From Thermobifida alba (GTDB taxonomy: Bacteria; Actinomycetota; Actinomycetes; Streptosporangiales; Streptosporangiaceae), in NCBI RefSeq assembly GCF_023208015.1, contig NZ_CP051627.1:3640422-3704421 (forward strand): DNA of 64,000 nucleotides, given 5' to 3'. Below, piece by piece: positions 26,890-36,032 of this stretch (position 1 is its first letter; each line of letters starts with the position of its first letter). The notes beneath the pieces are model-generated. The model did no database searches and was not told where the DNA came from. It saw only the letters and a program-made list of their open reading frames with translations. The position numbers and the translations under genes are program-made.

Positions 26890-28143
26890 GTGAAAGCCCT
26901 CGTGATCGGCGGCGGAGGCCGCGAACACGCGCTGGTGCGCGCGTTGTCCCTCGACCCCGGTGTGACCAGCCTGCACTGCGCCCCCGGCAACCCGGGGACC
27001 TCGGAGCTGGCGGAGAACCACGTCATCAACGCCACCGACGGACTGGCCGTCACCGAGCTGGCCGCGCGCATCGGCGCGGAGCTGGTGGTGATCGGCCCGG
27101 AGGCTCCGCTGGTGGCCGGTGTCGCCGACGAGCTGCGGCGGCGCGGCATCCCGGTGTTCGGCCCCGACCGGGAGGCGGCCCGCATCGAAGGCTCCAAGGC
27201 GTTCGCCAAGGAGGTGATGGCGGCGGCGGGCGTGCCCACCGCCGAGGCGCGGGTGTGCCGCACGGCCTCCCAGGTCTCCGAGGCCCTGGACCTGTTCGGC
27301 CCGCCGTACGTGGTCAAGGACGACGGGCTGGCCGCGGGCAAGGGCGTCGTGGTCACCGAGGACCGGGCGCTCGCCGAACGGCACGCCCAGGAGTGCGGCC
27401 GGGTCGTCATCGAGGAGTACCTGGACGGCCCCGAGGTGTCGCTGTTCGCGCTCAGCGACGGACGCAACACGGTGCCGCTGCTGCCCGCGCAGGACTTCAA
27501 GCGCGCCCACGACGGCGACCGGGGGCCCAACACCGGCGGCATGGGCGCCTACGCGCCGCTGCCGTGGGCTCCGTCCGGCCTCGTGGACGAGGTCATGGAG
27601 ACCGTGGTGCGGCCCACCGTCGCGGAGCTGGCCCGGCGCGGCACCCCCTACCAGGGGCTGCTGTACGCGGGGCTGGCGCTGACCTCGCGCGGGGTGCGGG
27701 TGGTGGAGTTCAACGCCCGCTTCGGCGACCCGGAGACCCAGGTGGTGCTGGACCGGCTGGCGACACCGCTGGGCGCGCTGCTGCAGGCCACCGACACCGG
27801 GAACCTGGGCGGGGTGTCGGCCCTGGAGTGGCGTCCGGGCGCGGCCGTGACCGTGGTGGTCGCCGCGGAGGGCTACCCGGCCGACCCGGTCAAGGGCGAC
27901 CTGGTGGGCGGGCTGGCGGAGGCCAACGCCGTGGAGGGCGCCTACGTGCTGCACGCGGGCACCGCGTGGCAGGGGGTGAGCGACGTCAGGTCCAACGGCG
28001 GCCGGGTGCTGAGCGTGGTCGGCTCGGGCGCCGACCTCGCCGAGGCGCGGCGGCGCGCCTACGAGGCGGTGTCCAGGATCGAGCTGCGCGGTTCGTTCCA
28101 CCGCACCGACATCGCGGAGAAGGCGGCGCTGGGGCAGCTCTGA
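26890..28143 (+). CDS. purD: phosphoribosylamine-glycine ligase (GAR synthetase)
   Basis: This 417-residue ATP-grasp enzyme joins phosphoribosylamine, glycine and ATP to GAR. VIGGGGREHALVRAL is the N-terminal nucleotide-like motif, YVVKDDGLAAGKGVVVT and VIEEYLDGPEVSLFAL form the ATP-grasp lid, and RGPNTGGMGAYAPLP and VVEFNARFGDPETQ are the diagnostic purD motifs. The start is GTG after a weak ribosome-binding site. Second gene of the purine run. Confidence 0.97.
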   Translation: MKALVIGGGGREHALVRALSLDPGVTSLHCAPGNPGTSELAENHVINATDGLAVTELAARIGAELVVIGPEAPLVAGVADELRRRGIPVFGPDREAARIEGSKAFAKEVMAAAGVPTAEARVCRTASQVSEALDLFGPPYVVKDDGLAAGKGVVVTEDRALAERHAQECGRVVIEEYLDGPEVSLFALSDGRNTVPLLPAQDFKRAHDGDRGPNTGGMGAYAPLPWAPSGLVDEVMETVVRPTVAELARRGTPYQGLLYAGLALTSRGVRVVEFNARFGDPETQVVLDRLATPLGALLQATDTGNLGGVSALEWRPGAAVTVVVAAEGYPADPVKGDLVGGLAEANAVEGAYVLHAGTAWQGVSDVRSNGGRVLSVVGSGADLAEARRRAYEAVSRIELRGSFHRTDIAEKAALGQL

Positions 28144-28161
28144 CCGGCGGTTCGCGGCGTG

Positions 28162-28187
28162 CCGCCCCGGCCCGGCGGCCGGGGCGG
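28162..28187 (+). terminator. intercistronic hairpin after purD
   Basis: 11-bp GC stem with a 4-nt loop, 19 nt after the purD stop. A second inverted repeat (GGACCCGGG and CCCGGGTCC arms) follows at about 28186-28218. Confidence 0.55.
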
Positions 28188-28264
28188 ACCCGGGTCCGCG
28201 GTCCCGGGTCCGCCGAACTCGTCACCGTCCGCCCCGCTTCCCGGCGCTCTGCGACAATGGGAGG

Positions 28265-29572
28265 GTGATCGAGCGCTACACCCTTCCGGAAATGGGGCGC
28301 GTCTTCAGCGACGCCCACAAGTACGAGCTCTGGTGCCAGGTGGAGACCCTGGTCATGGAGGCCCACGCGGCGGCCGGGACGATCCCCGCCGACGCGGTGG
28401 AGCCGGTCCGCCAGGCTCCTCCGCCCACGCCCGAGCGGGTGGCCGAGATCGAGGCGGTGACCCAGCACGACGTCATCGCGTTCCTGACCGCGTGGGCCGA
28501 CAACACCGAGCCGCGGGAGGCCGCCAAGTGGGTGCACTTCGGCATGACCTCCTCCGACCTGCTGGACACGGCGCTGGCCGCGCAGCTGGTGGAGGCCACC
28601 GACGTGCTGCTGGCCAAGGCCGACGAGCTGGTGGCGGTGCTGCGCGACCACGCCCTGGAGCACCGCGAGACGCTGCGGGTGGGCCGCACCCACGGCATCC
28701 ACGCCGAACCCGACGTGTGGGGCCACCGGGTGGCGGACTTCGCGTTCGGCATGGCGCGCTCCCGCGACCGGCTGCGGCGCGCCCGCGAGGCCGTGGGTGT
28801 GATGGCGATCTCCGGTCCGGTGGGCACCTACTCCAACATCGACCCCCGGGTCGAGGACTACGTCGCCGAGAAGCTGGGGCTGCGTCCGGCGGACGTGTCC
28901 ACCCAGGTGGTGCTGCGTGACGGCATCTCCGAGTGGGTGAGCGCGCTGGCGGTCGTCGCGACCGTCTGCGAGGCGATCGCGCTGGAGGTCCGGCACGGCC
29001 AGCGCACCGAGGTGCGGGAGCTGTGGGAGCCGTTCGGCAAGGGGCAGAAGGGCTCCAGCGCCATGCCCCACAAGAAGAACCCGATCCTGTCGGAGCGCAT
29101 CTGCGGCATGGCGCGGATCGTGCGCGCCCAGATCGTGCCGGTCATGGAGGGCATCCCGCTCTGGCACGAACGTGACATCTCTCACTCCTCCACCGAGCGG
29201 ATCGCGCTGCCGGACGCCGCCATCGCCACCGACTACCTGCTGCATCTGACCACCCGCCTGGTGCGTGGTCTGGTCGTGGACACCGAGCGGATGCGGTACA
29301 ACCTGGACTCCACCAACGGCCTGATCTACTCCTCCACGGTGGTCTCCGAGCTGATCGAGACCGGTCTGTCCCGGGAGGACGTCTACGCGCTGGTGCAGTC
29401 CGCCGCGATGCGCACCTGGGAGACCGGGGTCGCCTTCCGGCAGTCCCTGCGGGAGCGGGCCGCCGAGAGCGGCGTGGAGCTGGACGAGGCGCGGCTGGAC
29501 GAGGTGTGCCGGCCGGAGCGGTTCGTCCGCCGTCTGGACCGGGTCTTCGACCGGTTGAAGAACCTGAGCTGA
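28265..29572 (+). CDS. purB: adenylosuccinate lyase
   Basis: The 435-residue fumarase-superfamily lyase cleaves SAICAR and adenylosuccinate. The signature loop reads GSSAMPHKKNP, with the catalytic Ser. RTHGIHAEPDVWGHRV holds the catalytic His, and FGMTSSDLLDTALA is conserved region 1. The start is GTG after GGGAGG. Standard length for the short PurB clade. Confidence 0.96.
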   Translation: MIERYTLPEMGRVFSDAHKYELWCQVETLVMEAHAAAGTIPADAVEPVRQAPPPTPERVAEIEAVTQHDVIAFLTAWADNTEPREAAKWVHFGMTSSDLLDTALAAQLVEATDVLLAKADELVAVLRDHALEHRETLRVGRTHGIHAEPDVWGHRVADFAFGMARSRDRLRRAREAVGVMAISGPVGTYSNIDPRVEDYVAEKLGLRPADVSTQVVLRDGISEWVSALAVVATVCEAIALEVRHGQRTEVRELWEPFGKGQKGSSAMPHKKNPILSERICGMARIVRAQIVPVMEGIPLWHERDISHSSTERIALPDAAIATDYLLHLTTRLVRGLVVDTERMRYNLDSTNGLIYSSTVVSELIETGLSREDVYALVQSAAMRTWETGVAFRQSLRERAAESGVELDEARLDEVCRPERFVRRLDRVFDRLKNLS

Positions 29573-29592
29573 GCCGCCGTCCCGGGCCGTTC

Positions 29593-29620
29593 GCGCCGCC
29601 GGCGGCTCTGCCGGCGGCGC
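29593..29620 (+). terminator. intercistronic hairpin purB-purC
   Basis: 11-bp perfect stem with a 6-nt loop, 20 nt after purB and 25 nt before purC. It could terminate part of the transcripts. Confidence 0.5.
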
Positions 29621-29645
29621 CCCCACGCAGATCGGAAAGACCACG

Positions 29646-30569
29646 ATGAGCGGTTTTGTCGCCAAGCCGGTGCCCGTCGAGGTGCCGGGCCTCACCCACC
29701 TGCACACCGGCAAGGTGCGGGACCTGTACGCCACCGGGTCGGGGGAGCTGGTCATGGTGGCCAGCGACCGGGTCTCGGCCTTCGACTGGGTGCTGCCCAC
29801 CGAGATCCCCGACAAGGGGCGGCTGCTCACCCAGTTGTCGCTGTGGTGGTTCGACCAGCTGTCCGACCTGGTGGACAACCACGTGATCTCGGACACTCCC
29901 CCGCCGGGTGCTCCGGAGGACTGGGCGGGGCGCACCCTGGTCTGCCGCCGGCTCGACATGGTGCCGGTGGAGTGCGTGGCACGCGGCTACCTGACCGGCT
30001 CCGGGCTGAGCGAGTACACCGCCACCGGGTCGGTGTGCGGGGTGCCGCTGCCCGGGGGGCTGGTGGACGGGTCCCGGCTGGACCGGGCGATCTTCACCCC
30101 GGCGATCAAGGCCGAGGTGGGCGAGCACGACGAGAACGTCTCGTTCGACACCGTGGCAGAGCTGCACGGCCCGGCGCTGGCGGCCCGGCTGCGGGAGCTG
30201 ACCCTGGACCTGTACGAGCGGGGCCGGGCGGTCGCCGAGGAGCGCGGCATCCTGCTGGCCGACACCAAGTTCGAGTTCGGGCGGGACGCCGACGGCTCGC
30301 TGGTGCTGGCCGACGAGGTCTTCACGCCCGACTCGTCGCGGTTCTGGCCGAAGGAGGAGTGGCGTCCGGGCCGGGCGCAGCCCTCGTTCGACAAGCAGAT
30401 CATCCGTGACTGGCTGGCCTCCCCCGCCTCGGGCTGGGACCGCGCCGCGGAGACGCCGCCCCCGCCGCTCCCCGACGACGTGGTGGAGCACACCCGCGCC
30501 CGGTATGTCGAGGTGTTCGAGCGGTTGACCGGCCGAACCGCCGATTTCGTCCGGGATTCGCGACGTTGA
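29646..30569 (+). CDS. purC: phosphoribosylaminoimidazole-succinocarboxamide (SAICAR) synthase
   Basis: The 307-residue enzyme ligates aspartate to CAIR. HTGKVRDLYATGSGELVMVA is the ATP-binding entry, VASDRVSAFDWVLPTEIPDKG the CAIR site, VVECVARGYLTGS-like VPVECVARGYLTGSGLSEY the substrate loop, and VLADEVFTPDSSRFWP the C-terminal motif. It is the longer, eukaryote-like form common in actinomycetes. Last gene of the purine run. Confidence 0.96.
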   Translation: MSGFVAKPVPVEVPGLTHLHTGKVRDLYATGSGELVMVASDRVSAFDWVLPTEIPDKGRLLTQLSLWWFDQLSDLVDNHVISDTPPPGAPEDWAGRTLVCRRLDMVPVECVARGYLTGSGLSEYTATGSVCGVPLPGGLVDGSRLDRAIFTPAIKAEVGEHDENVSFDTVAELHGPALAARLRELTLDLYERGRAVAEERGILLADTKFEFGRDADGSLVLADEVFTPDSSRFWPKEEWRPGRAQPSFDKQIIRDWLASPASGWDRAAETPPPPLPDDVVEHTRARYVEVFERLTGRTADFVRDSRR

Positions 30570-30960
30570 CGCAGGTGGGAGGGGGTTGTGTGGCTGATCG
30601 CGCAACGCCGCCCACCCGGGATTGTGCCCGTTTCGCACCGGTGCGACGTAAAGTGGTGCTCGGCGTCCTGAGCACCCCGAACAGGTGTGAAGTATCTACC
30701 GTGGCGCCGGAAAGCGTTATAGAACTACCCAAAGCCAGGAAATCGGCCACAGGTGGTGTGACCATGCCGTTGGACCTGTGATCACCGCGTCATCCGCGGA
30801 CCGGGAAGTGCGTTGCCGCTGAGACGCAACGGAACGGCTGACACCAGTCCCCTTACTTGTCGGAACCCGCCGCGCACTTTCCTCGTCAGATACTTCGGGA
30901 TCAGGTCACACCGGTAAGAACACCCTTGAATTTTTCTGCCTCACGAAGGAGCCAAAGAGC
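30570..30960 (+). promoter_or_regulatory. intergenic region before murA, with a palindrome
   Basis: This 390-nt stretch is less GC-rich than its surroundings and holds the 14-nt perfect palindrome TCGCACCGGTGCGA at 30633-30646. A 71-codon frame (30566-30781) has poor third-position GC, so I treat it as non-coding. No RNA family was recognised. A GAAGGAG site precedes the murA ATG. Confidence 0.5.
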
Positions 30961-32256
30961 ATGGGCCAGGAGGTTCGCTACCGCGTCCGCGGCGGTCATG
31001 CCCTGAACGGAACCGCGTTCATCCAGGGGGCGAAAAACGCTGTCTTGCCGATGATCGGCGCGGCCCTGCTCGCGTCCAAGGGCAGGACGGTGTTGCGGAA
31101 CGTTCCCGTCATCGAAGACGTCCGTCGTGCTCTGGAACTCGCCGAGTACGTGGGCGCCAAGGTCGAGTTCCACGAGGCGGAGCGGACCATCGTCATCGAC
31201 GCCACCCAGTTGAGCGATCCCTCGCGGGCGGTGCTGCCCGCGGCCATCGCGTCCCGCTTCCGCGGCTCCGTGCTCTTCGTCCCCGCGCTCATGCACCGCA
31301 TGGGCCGCGCCCGCATCGAGGGCGTGGGCGGCTGCAACCTCGGCAGCCGCAACCTCGACTTCCACTACCGGGGCTTCGCCCGCCTGGGCGCCGAGGTGAC
31401 CGAGGACCCCGAGCGCAACCACATCAACGTGCGCGCGGAGAACCTCCGGGGCGGCCGCCTCTACCTGGACACCCCGTCGCACACCGGCACCGAGAACCTG
31501 ATCATGGCCGCGGTGCTCACCCCGGGCACCACCGTCATCGAGCACGCCGCGCTGGAGCCCGAGGTCCTCGACGTCATCGAGTTCCTGGGCAGCATGGGTG
31601 CCAAGATCAGCGGGGGCGGCACCGGCCTGATCACCGTCGAGGGGGTTCCCGAGCTCACCGCGGTCGAGCACACCGTCATGTCGGACCGGATCGACGCCGG
31701 CGTGTTCGCGATGATGACGGCGGCCACCGGCGGCGACGTCAGCCTGGTCGGGGCGAACCTGGACCACCTGGGCGTGGCCCGGTGGAAGCTGGAGCAGATG
31801 GGCGTCCAGTTCACCCAGCACGGCGCGGTCCTGCGGGTGCGCCGCGACCCCTCCGTGCCGCTGCGGCCGATCAACGCCGTCACCTCCCCGTTCCCCGGCT
31901 TCGCCACGGACCTGCAGTCGCCGCTGATGGCGCTGGCCACGCTGGCCGACGGGGAGAGCTACATCCACGAGGCCATCTACGACGGCCGGTTCGCGCTCGC
32001 CGACGAGCTCACCAAGATGGGCGCCAAGATCGAGGTCGACGGCACCCGCGCCATCGTGCACGGCCCCACCGTGCTGCGCGGCACCGAGGTCATCGCGCAC
32101 GACCTGCGCAGCGGCGCGGCGGCGATCCTGGCGGGCCTGGTGGCCGAGGGCGAGACGATCGTGGCTCCCGCCTACCCGGTGGACCGCGGTCACTCGCAGT
32201 TCGCCACCCGCCTGTCGGCGCTGGGTGCCGATGTCGTCAGGGAAGAACACAACTAG
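30961..32256 (+). CDS. murA: UDP-GlcNAc 1-carboxyvinyltransferase (MurA-type)
   Basis: The 431-residue enolpyruvyl transferase would move PEP to UDP-GlcNAc in the first committed step of peptidoglycan synthesis. Key residues: Lys25-Asn26 (GAKNAVLP), Cys125 in GVGGCNLGSRN (the PEP-adduct and fosfomycin-target Cys), Asp in FATDLQSPLMA and Arg in HDLRSGAAA. Overall it is clearly diverged from the E. coli form, so it could be a second MurA paralogue with a special role; actinomycetes often have two. The next gene is a regulator. A terminator follows. Confidence 0.88.
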   Translation: MGQEVRYRVRGGHALNGTAFIQGAKNAVLPMIGAALLASKGRTVLRNVPVIEDVRRALELAEYVGAKVEFHEAERTIVIDATQLSDPSRAVLPAAIASRFRGSVLFVPALMHRMGRARIEGVGGCNLGSRNLDFHYRGFARLGAEVTEDPERNHINVRAENLRGGRLYLDTPSHTGTENLIMAAVLTPGTTVIEHAALEPEVLDVIEFLGSMGAKISGGGTGLITVEGVPELTAVEHTVMSDRIDAGVFAMMTAATGGDVSLVGANLDHLGVARWKLEQMGVQFTQHGAVLRVRRDPSVPLRPINAVTSPFPGFATDLQSPLMALATLADGESYIHEAIYDGRFALADELTKMGAKIEVDGTRAIVHGPTVLRGTEVIAHDLRSGAAAILAGLVAEGETIVAPAYPVDRGHSQFATRLSALGADVVREEHN

Positions 32257-32276
32257 CCCGGAAAGTCTGATTCACT

Positions 32277-32310
32277 GCGGGCGGGAAGAGTGCCTTCCCG
32301 CCCGCGTGTT
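32277..32310 (+). terminator. murA terminator
   Basis: 12-bp perfect stem (32277-32288 with 32294-32305), AGTGC loop, then a T-rich tail (GTGTTTTGA). Confidence 0.85.
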
Positions 32311-32359
32311 TTGACGTTCTGGGGAAAACGATCTTCACTGGCTCTCAACAATGGGTACG

Positions 32360-32378
32360 ATCGCGGCAATGCCGCGAT
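32360..32378. promoter_or_regulatory. 19-nt palindrome upstream of the regulator gene
   Basis: ATCGCGGCAATGCCGCGAT has 9-nt arms around one base, 74 nt before the start of the regulator gene and just after a possible -10 TACGAT. A plausible autoregulatory operator. Confidence 0.4.
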
Positions 32379-32451
32379 GGAAAGAACATGGGTCGGGACC
32401 GGTGGGCGCACAGAGTGCAGAGCGTGAAACGGTAGCGGGGAGCAACCCGAG

Positions 32452-33777
32452 GTGAGTGCGCAACGTACTGGCGATCTGACAATCGGTGTCATCGGGCCGC
32501 ACGAGGTTGTCGAACGCGTCATGTTGATGGGCCCGGGGTCGACCGGTCCCCTGAACGCCAGACTCATCGCAGCCGCCTATCGGGATGAGCAGGAAGCCAC
32601 CGACAAGGTGCTCCGGCTGGGGGCGGCCATCGACGCGTACCTGTTCGCGAGTCCCGTTCCGTACGAGTTCGCCCGGAAAGCCGGCGTGCTGACGATGCCG
32701 GCCACCTACGTCCCGCTCAGCGGGGCGAGTCTGCACGAGGCCCTGCTGCACGCCACCCTGGACGAGCGCTTCGACCCGACCCGGGCCAGTCTGGACGTAC
32801 TCAGCCGCGCCGACGTGGTCGAGGCGTACTCCGAGGTGGACCTGCCGGTGGACGGCCTCCACGTCCACGAGGAGCTGGCCGGGACCGCCACGCTCACGGC
32901 CTTCCACGAGGGGCTGTGGCGGCGCAAGATCACCAAGATGGCCATCACCTGTGTGCGGGGTGTCGCCGAGCGGCTGGACGCCATCGGCGTGCCCAACCTG
33001 CGGCTGCGCCCCACCACGGCGGGGGTGCGCAGTGCGTTGCAGACCGCGGGCCTGCTGGGCGCCCACCACCGCCTGGAGGAGGCCCAGCTCGGCGTGGTGA
33101 TCGTGGACGTGCCCACACTGCGTGACTCCAGCCGCCGCTCCACGCCCCGCTACTGGCGGGACGAACTGCGGCTGTCGCTGCACCGGCTGCTGATGCAGGA
33201 GGCGCACCGGATCAACGCCACCGCCCACCAGGTGGACGACCACACCTTCATGATCACCGCGACCCGGGGGTCGCTGGTGACGGCCACCGAGGGGTTCCGC
33301 AAACCGCCGTTCGTGGAGCGGGCCAAGGCCGAACTGGGCATCGCCATCGAGGTCGGCATCGGCATGGGCCGCACCACCCAGGACGCCGAGACGCACGCCA
33401 GGGCGGCGCTGAATCGCGCACAGGCGACCCGGCAGAGCTTCGCGGTGGACCGGGAGGGCCGCTCGCTGGTGCCCGCCCAGCGTGCCCCACAGCGCCAGAC
33501 GGGGGAGCCGCTGCGCTCCAAGGGCCGCGAGACCCTCATGCGGCTGTCGGAGAAGATCGCCGAGGAGGACGCGCCCCTGGTGGTCGACGCCGAGAGCGCG
33601 GGCCGGATGCTGGGGGTGACCCCGCGCACGGCCCGGCGGCTGCTGCGCACCCTGGTGGAGGAGGGCCTGGCCTGGCCGCTCCCGCCCAACCGCACCCTGC
33701 AGCCGGGCCGTCCCCGCCAGCTGTACCGGCTCATCGTGGAGAAGCTGGACAAGGACAAGGCGGACAACAACAAGTAG
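32452..33777 (+). CDS. multidomain transcriptional regulator (sensor, GGDEF-like, HTH)
   Basis: The 441-residue protein has no signal or membrane segment. The N-terminal part (IGVIGPHEVVERVMLMGPG) looks like the sensor/phosphate-loop start of PrpR-like binding domains. The middle (about 205-335) has VVIVDVP, ATAHQVDDHTFMITAT and VGIGMGRTTQDAETHARAAL, which follow the strand and helix order of GGDEF/nucleotide-cyclase-type folds but without the catalytic GGDEF. The C-terminal 70 residues form a winged HTH (GRMLGVTPRTARRLLRTLVE). It is probably a ligand- or nucleotide-sensing repressor; the target is unknown. The start is GTG. Fold calls are by eye. Confidence 0.6.
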   Translation: MSAQRTGDLTIGVIGPHEVVERVMLMGPGSTGPLNARLIAAAYRDEQEATDKVLRLGAAIDAYLFASPVPYEFARKAGVLTMPATYVPLSGASLHEALLHATLDERFDPTRASLDVLSRADVVEAYSEVDLPVDGLHVHEELAGTATLTAFHEGLWRRKITKMAITCVRGVAERLDAIGVPNLRLRPTTAGVRSALQTAGLLGAHHRLEEAQLGVVIVDVPTLRDSSRRSTPRYWRDELRLSLHRLLMQEAHRINATAHQVDDHTFMITATRGSLVTATEGFRKPPFVERAKAELGIAIEVGIGMGRTTQDAETHARAALNRAQATRQSFAVDREGRSLVPAQRAPQRQTGEPLRSKGRETLMRLSEKIAEEDAPLVVDAESAGRMLGVTPRTARRLLRTLVEEGLAWPLPPNRTLQPGRPRQLYRLIVEKLDKDKADNNK

Positions 33778-33782
33778 CCCGT

Positions 33783-33813
33783 CGAGGGGCCGGGACCGCA
33801 GCCCGGCCCCTCG
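33783..33813. terminator. bidirectional terminator
   Basis: 12-bp perfect stem (33783-33794 with 33802-33813), 7-nt loop, between the convergent regulator gene and hisC. Confidence 0.75.
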
Positions 33814-33823
33814 GCGTCTCCGC

Positions 33824-34909
33824 TCAGTGCCGTCGCGGGTGGGCGCGGGCCACCGCCAGGAAGGCGTCGTTGTCCTCGGGCAGTCCGATGCTGACCCGGG
33901 CGCCCTCCCCCGCGAAGGGGCGGACCGTGACACCGGCCCGTTCGCAGGCGGCGGCGAAGTCGAGGGTGTCCTCGCCGAGCCTCAGCCAGACGAAGTTGGC
34001 CTCGGTTTCGGGAACGGTCCAGCCGTCGGCGAGCAGCGCGTCGCGGACCCGCTCCCGCTCCTTGACGGTGGCGTCGACCCGTTCCAGCAGTTCCTGTTCG
34101 GCGTCCAGGGAGGCCACCGCCGCCGCCTGGGCGAGGTGGTTGACCGCGAAGGGCACCATCGTCTTGCGCACGGCCTCGGCCACGTGGGGGTGGGCGACGA
34201 GGAAGCCCACGCGCAGCGCGGCCAGTCCGTAGGCCTTGGAAAAGGTGCGCAGCACGGCGACGTTGGGGCGGTCCCGGTACAGCCGCATCCCGTCGGGCAC
34301 CTGCGGGGCGCGGACGTACTCGCGGTAGGCCTCGTCCAGGACCACCAGCACGTGGTCGGGGACGGCGTCGAGGAACGCGGCGAGTTCTGCCTCGCGCACC
34401 GCCGTGCCGGTGGGGTTGTTCGGGTTGCACACGAACAGCATGCGGGTGCGGTCGGTGACGGCGGCGGCGAGCGCGTCCAGGTCGTGGCTCTCCGCGCGCA
34501 GCGGCACCTGCACGGAGGCGGCCCCCGACAGGCCGACCAGCAGCGGGTAGGCCTCGAACGAGCGCCACGCGTAGACCACCTCCGCCCCTGGTTCCGCGAC
34601 GGCCTCCAGCAGCTGCTGGAGGAGGCCCACCGACCCCGCGCCCAGCGCCACGTGCTCCGCGGGAACCTCGAAGCGGCGGGCGAGGGCGGCCGTCAAGGCG
34701 GCCGCCGCGGGGTCGGGGTAGCGGTTGAGGTCCGCCGCCGCGTCCGCGACGGCCCGGCGCACCGAGGGCAGCGGGCCGAAGGGGCTTTCGTTGGAGGAGA
34801 GCTTGGCCGACCTCCCGTCCGGCCCGACGACCTTGCGTCCGGGCCGGTAGGGCGGGACCGAGTCGAGTACCGACCGGAGGTACGAGGTTTTCCGCTCCGA
34901 CACCGTCAT
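33824..34909 (-). CDS. hisC: histidinol-phosphate aminotransferase family enzyme
   Basis: This is a 361-residue fold-type I PLP enzyme. [13 protein letters not shown] holds the N-terminal substrate arm, CNPNNPTGT the PLP Asn, VLDEAYREY the pyridine Asp/Tyr, and [14 protein letters not shown] the Schiff-base Lys225. It transaminates imidazole acetol phosphate in histidine synthesis; a related aromatic aminotransferase (PatA-type) cannot be excluded, since no other his genes are near. Divergent from the lipoprotein gene. Confidence 0.85.
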   Translation of the reverse strand: MTVSERKTSYLRSVLDSVPPYRPGRKVVGPDGRSAKLSSNESPFGPLPSVRRAVADAAADLNRYPDPAAAALTAALARRFEVPAEHVALGAGSVGLLQQLLEAVAEPGAEVVYAWRSFEAYPLLVGLSGAASVQVPLRAESHDLDALAAAVTDRTRMLFVCNPNNPTGTAVREAELAAFLDAVPDHVLVVLDEAYREYVRAPQVPDGMRLYRDRPNVAVLRTFSKAYGLAALRVGFLVAHPHVAEAVRKTMVPFAVNHLAQAAAVASLDAEQELLERVDATVKERERVRDALLADGWTVPETEANFVWLRLGEDTLDFAAACERAGVTVRPFAGEGARVSIGLPEDNDAFLAVARAHPRRH

Positions 34910-35106
34910 CCTTCCCTGATACTTTGTGCAATCATCTGATTACTTCTCGGAGTCGGAGTTCGCTTTCCCCTGAGGGAGCACCACCCCTTCGTCCACCGAG
35001 AAAACCGCGCGGGCGCCCGCAGCCGGGGCCGCACACCCCGTCCCCGCGGCCGCCGCCCTTCACCGCCTCCGGGCACAACACCACCAGAGAACAGGAACCA
35101 CGTCTC

Positions 35107-35832
35107 ATGAATTCTCCCAAGAAGCTGCGCACGACCGCCGCCGCGTCCCTGGGGGCCGCAGCACTGGCCTGGGTGCTGGCGGGCTGCGGAAGCGACTCCG
35201 GGACCGCCTCCGAGGACGCGGGCCGCTCGGCCGACGGGTCCCCGGAGGAGGTCGCGGCGCGACTGCACGAGGCCCAGTTGAGCGGGTTCCAGGGGCTCGA
35301 ACGCGTGGAGGAGGAGAGCCGCACCGGTGTCTACAGCCGACTCGACGTGGTGCGCGAGGCGGCGGAGAAGCGCGAGGCGCTGGTCCTGGACAAGCCGGAG
35401 TGCGCGGACGCCGCGAGCCAGTGGCAGGAACTGCCGGAGGTGCAGGAGGCACCCGCCTCGGTGGCGCTCTTCCGGGGAGCGGACGGCTCCCTCACCCACA
35501 CTCTGCTGGAGCTTCCCGAGGACCTCGCCACGCAGGCCATCGACACCGTGCCCGTCGAGGAGTGCGCCACCTACGAGGCGACCCTGGAGGACGGCGCCTC
35601 CCACTCGTACACGGTGCGCGAACTCGACCTGGAGACCATCGGCGACCAGTCCCGCGGCTTCGTCGTGGCGACGGAGTCCGGGGACGGGGAGGCGGTGCTG
35701 CTCTACAGCCTCCTCTACCGGGAGGGCGGACGCCTGGGCTCGGTCTCCATGATCGGCGGACCCGAGACGGAGCAGCGGGTCGCGGACTTCGCCGCCGCCG
35801 CCCTGGAGTACCAGAGCGAGGTCCTGGGGTGA
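35107..35832 (+). CDS. putative lipoprotein
   Basis: The 241-residue protein has a lipoprotein signal peptide: basic KKLR start, hydrophobic AAALAWVLAGC, so Cys near 27 is lipidated. The mature region is acidic and contains three Cys, one early and two in the body (KPECADA and VEECATY). No family is recognised; the layout is like sensor-type or LppX-like actinomycete lipoproteins. ATG after AGGAAC. The upstream 200 nt is less GC-rich than average and shared with hisC. Function unknown. Confidence 0.75.
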   Translation: MNSPKKLRTTAAASLGAAALAWVLAGCGSDSGTASEDAGRSADGSPEEVAARLHEAQLSGFQGLERVEEESRTGVYSRLDVVREAAEKREALVLDKPECADAASQWQELPEVQEAPASVALFRGADGSLTHTLLELPEDLATQAIDTVPVEECATYEATLEDGASHSYTVRELDLETIGDQSRGFVVATESGDGEAVLLYSLLYREGGRLGSVSMIGGPETEQRVADFAAAALEYQSEVLG

Positions 35833-35889
35833 CTCCCCGGCCGCCACGGCTGGCGCCCCCCGGGCCGATCCACTAGAGTGGACGGCAGT

Positions 35890-35905
35890 TCGAACGCACG
35901 TTCGA
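35890..35905. promoter_or_regulatory. LexA/SOS box
   Basis: TCGAACGCACGTTCGA is a perfect actinobacterial SOS box (TCGAAC-N4-GTTCGA). It lies 21 nt upstream of a GTG-started small ORF and about 10 nt after a possible -10 TAGAGT (35874-35879), a good place for LexA repression. Confidence 0.8.
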
Positions 35906-35925
35906 CTCCAGTGGGGGGAGAGGGC

Positions 35926-36015
35926 GTGACCACGGCAGCGTCCACGTCGGACCGCGGGGCGATCCGGTCCGGCCTGGCGGGACAGCCCTCTCCCCCGCCC
36001 TCCCGGCCCGGCTGA
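35926..36015 (+). CDS. 29-residue small ORF downstream of the SOS box
   Basis: GTG follows a strong GGGGGGAGAGGG site. The encoded peptide is 29 residues, basic and Ser/Pro-rich at the end, without a membrane segment. It ends 18 nt before the convergent MauE-like gene. The combination of a perfect SOS box and a good ribosome-binding site makes it worth considering as a damage-inducible small protein. It may instead be non-coding DNA or a small RNA. No homologue is recognised. Confidence 0.4.
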   Translation: MTTAASTSDRGAIRSGLAGQPSPPPSRPG

Positions 36016-36032
36016 CCGCGCCCGCCGCGGCC

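Noticed and set aside
30566-30781. 71-codon ORF before murA
   Set aside because: Low third-position GC and no family; treated as non-coding.
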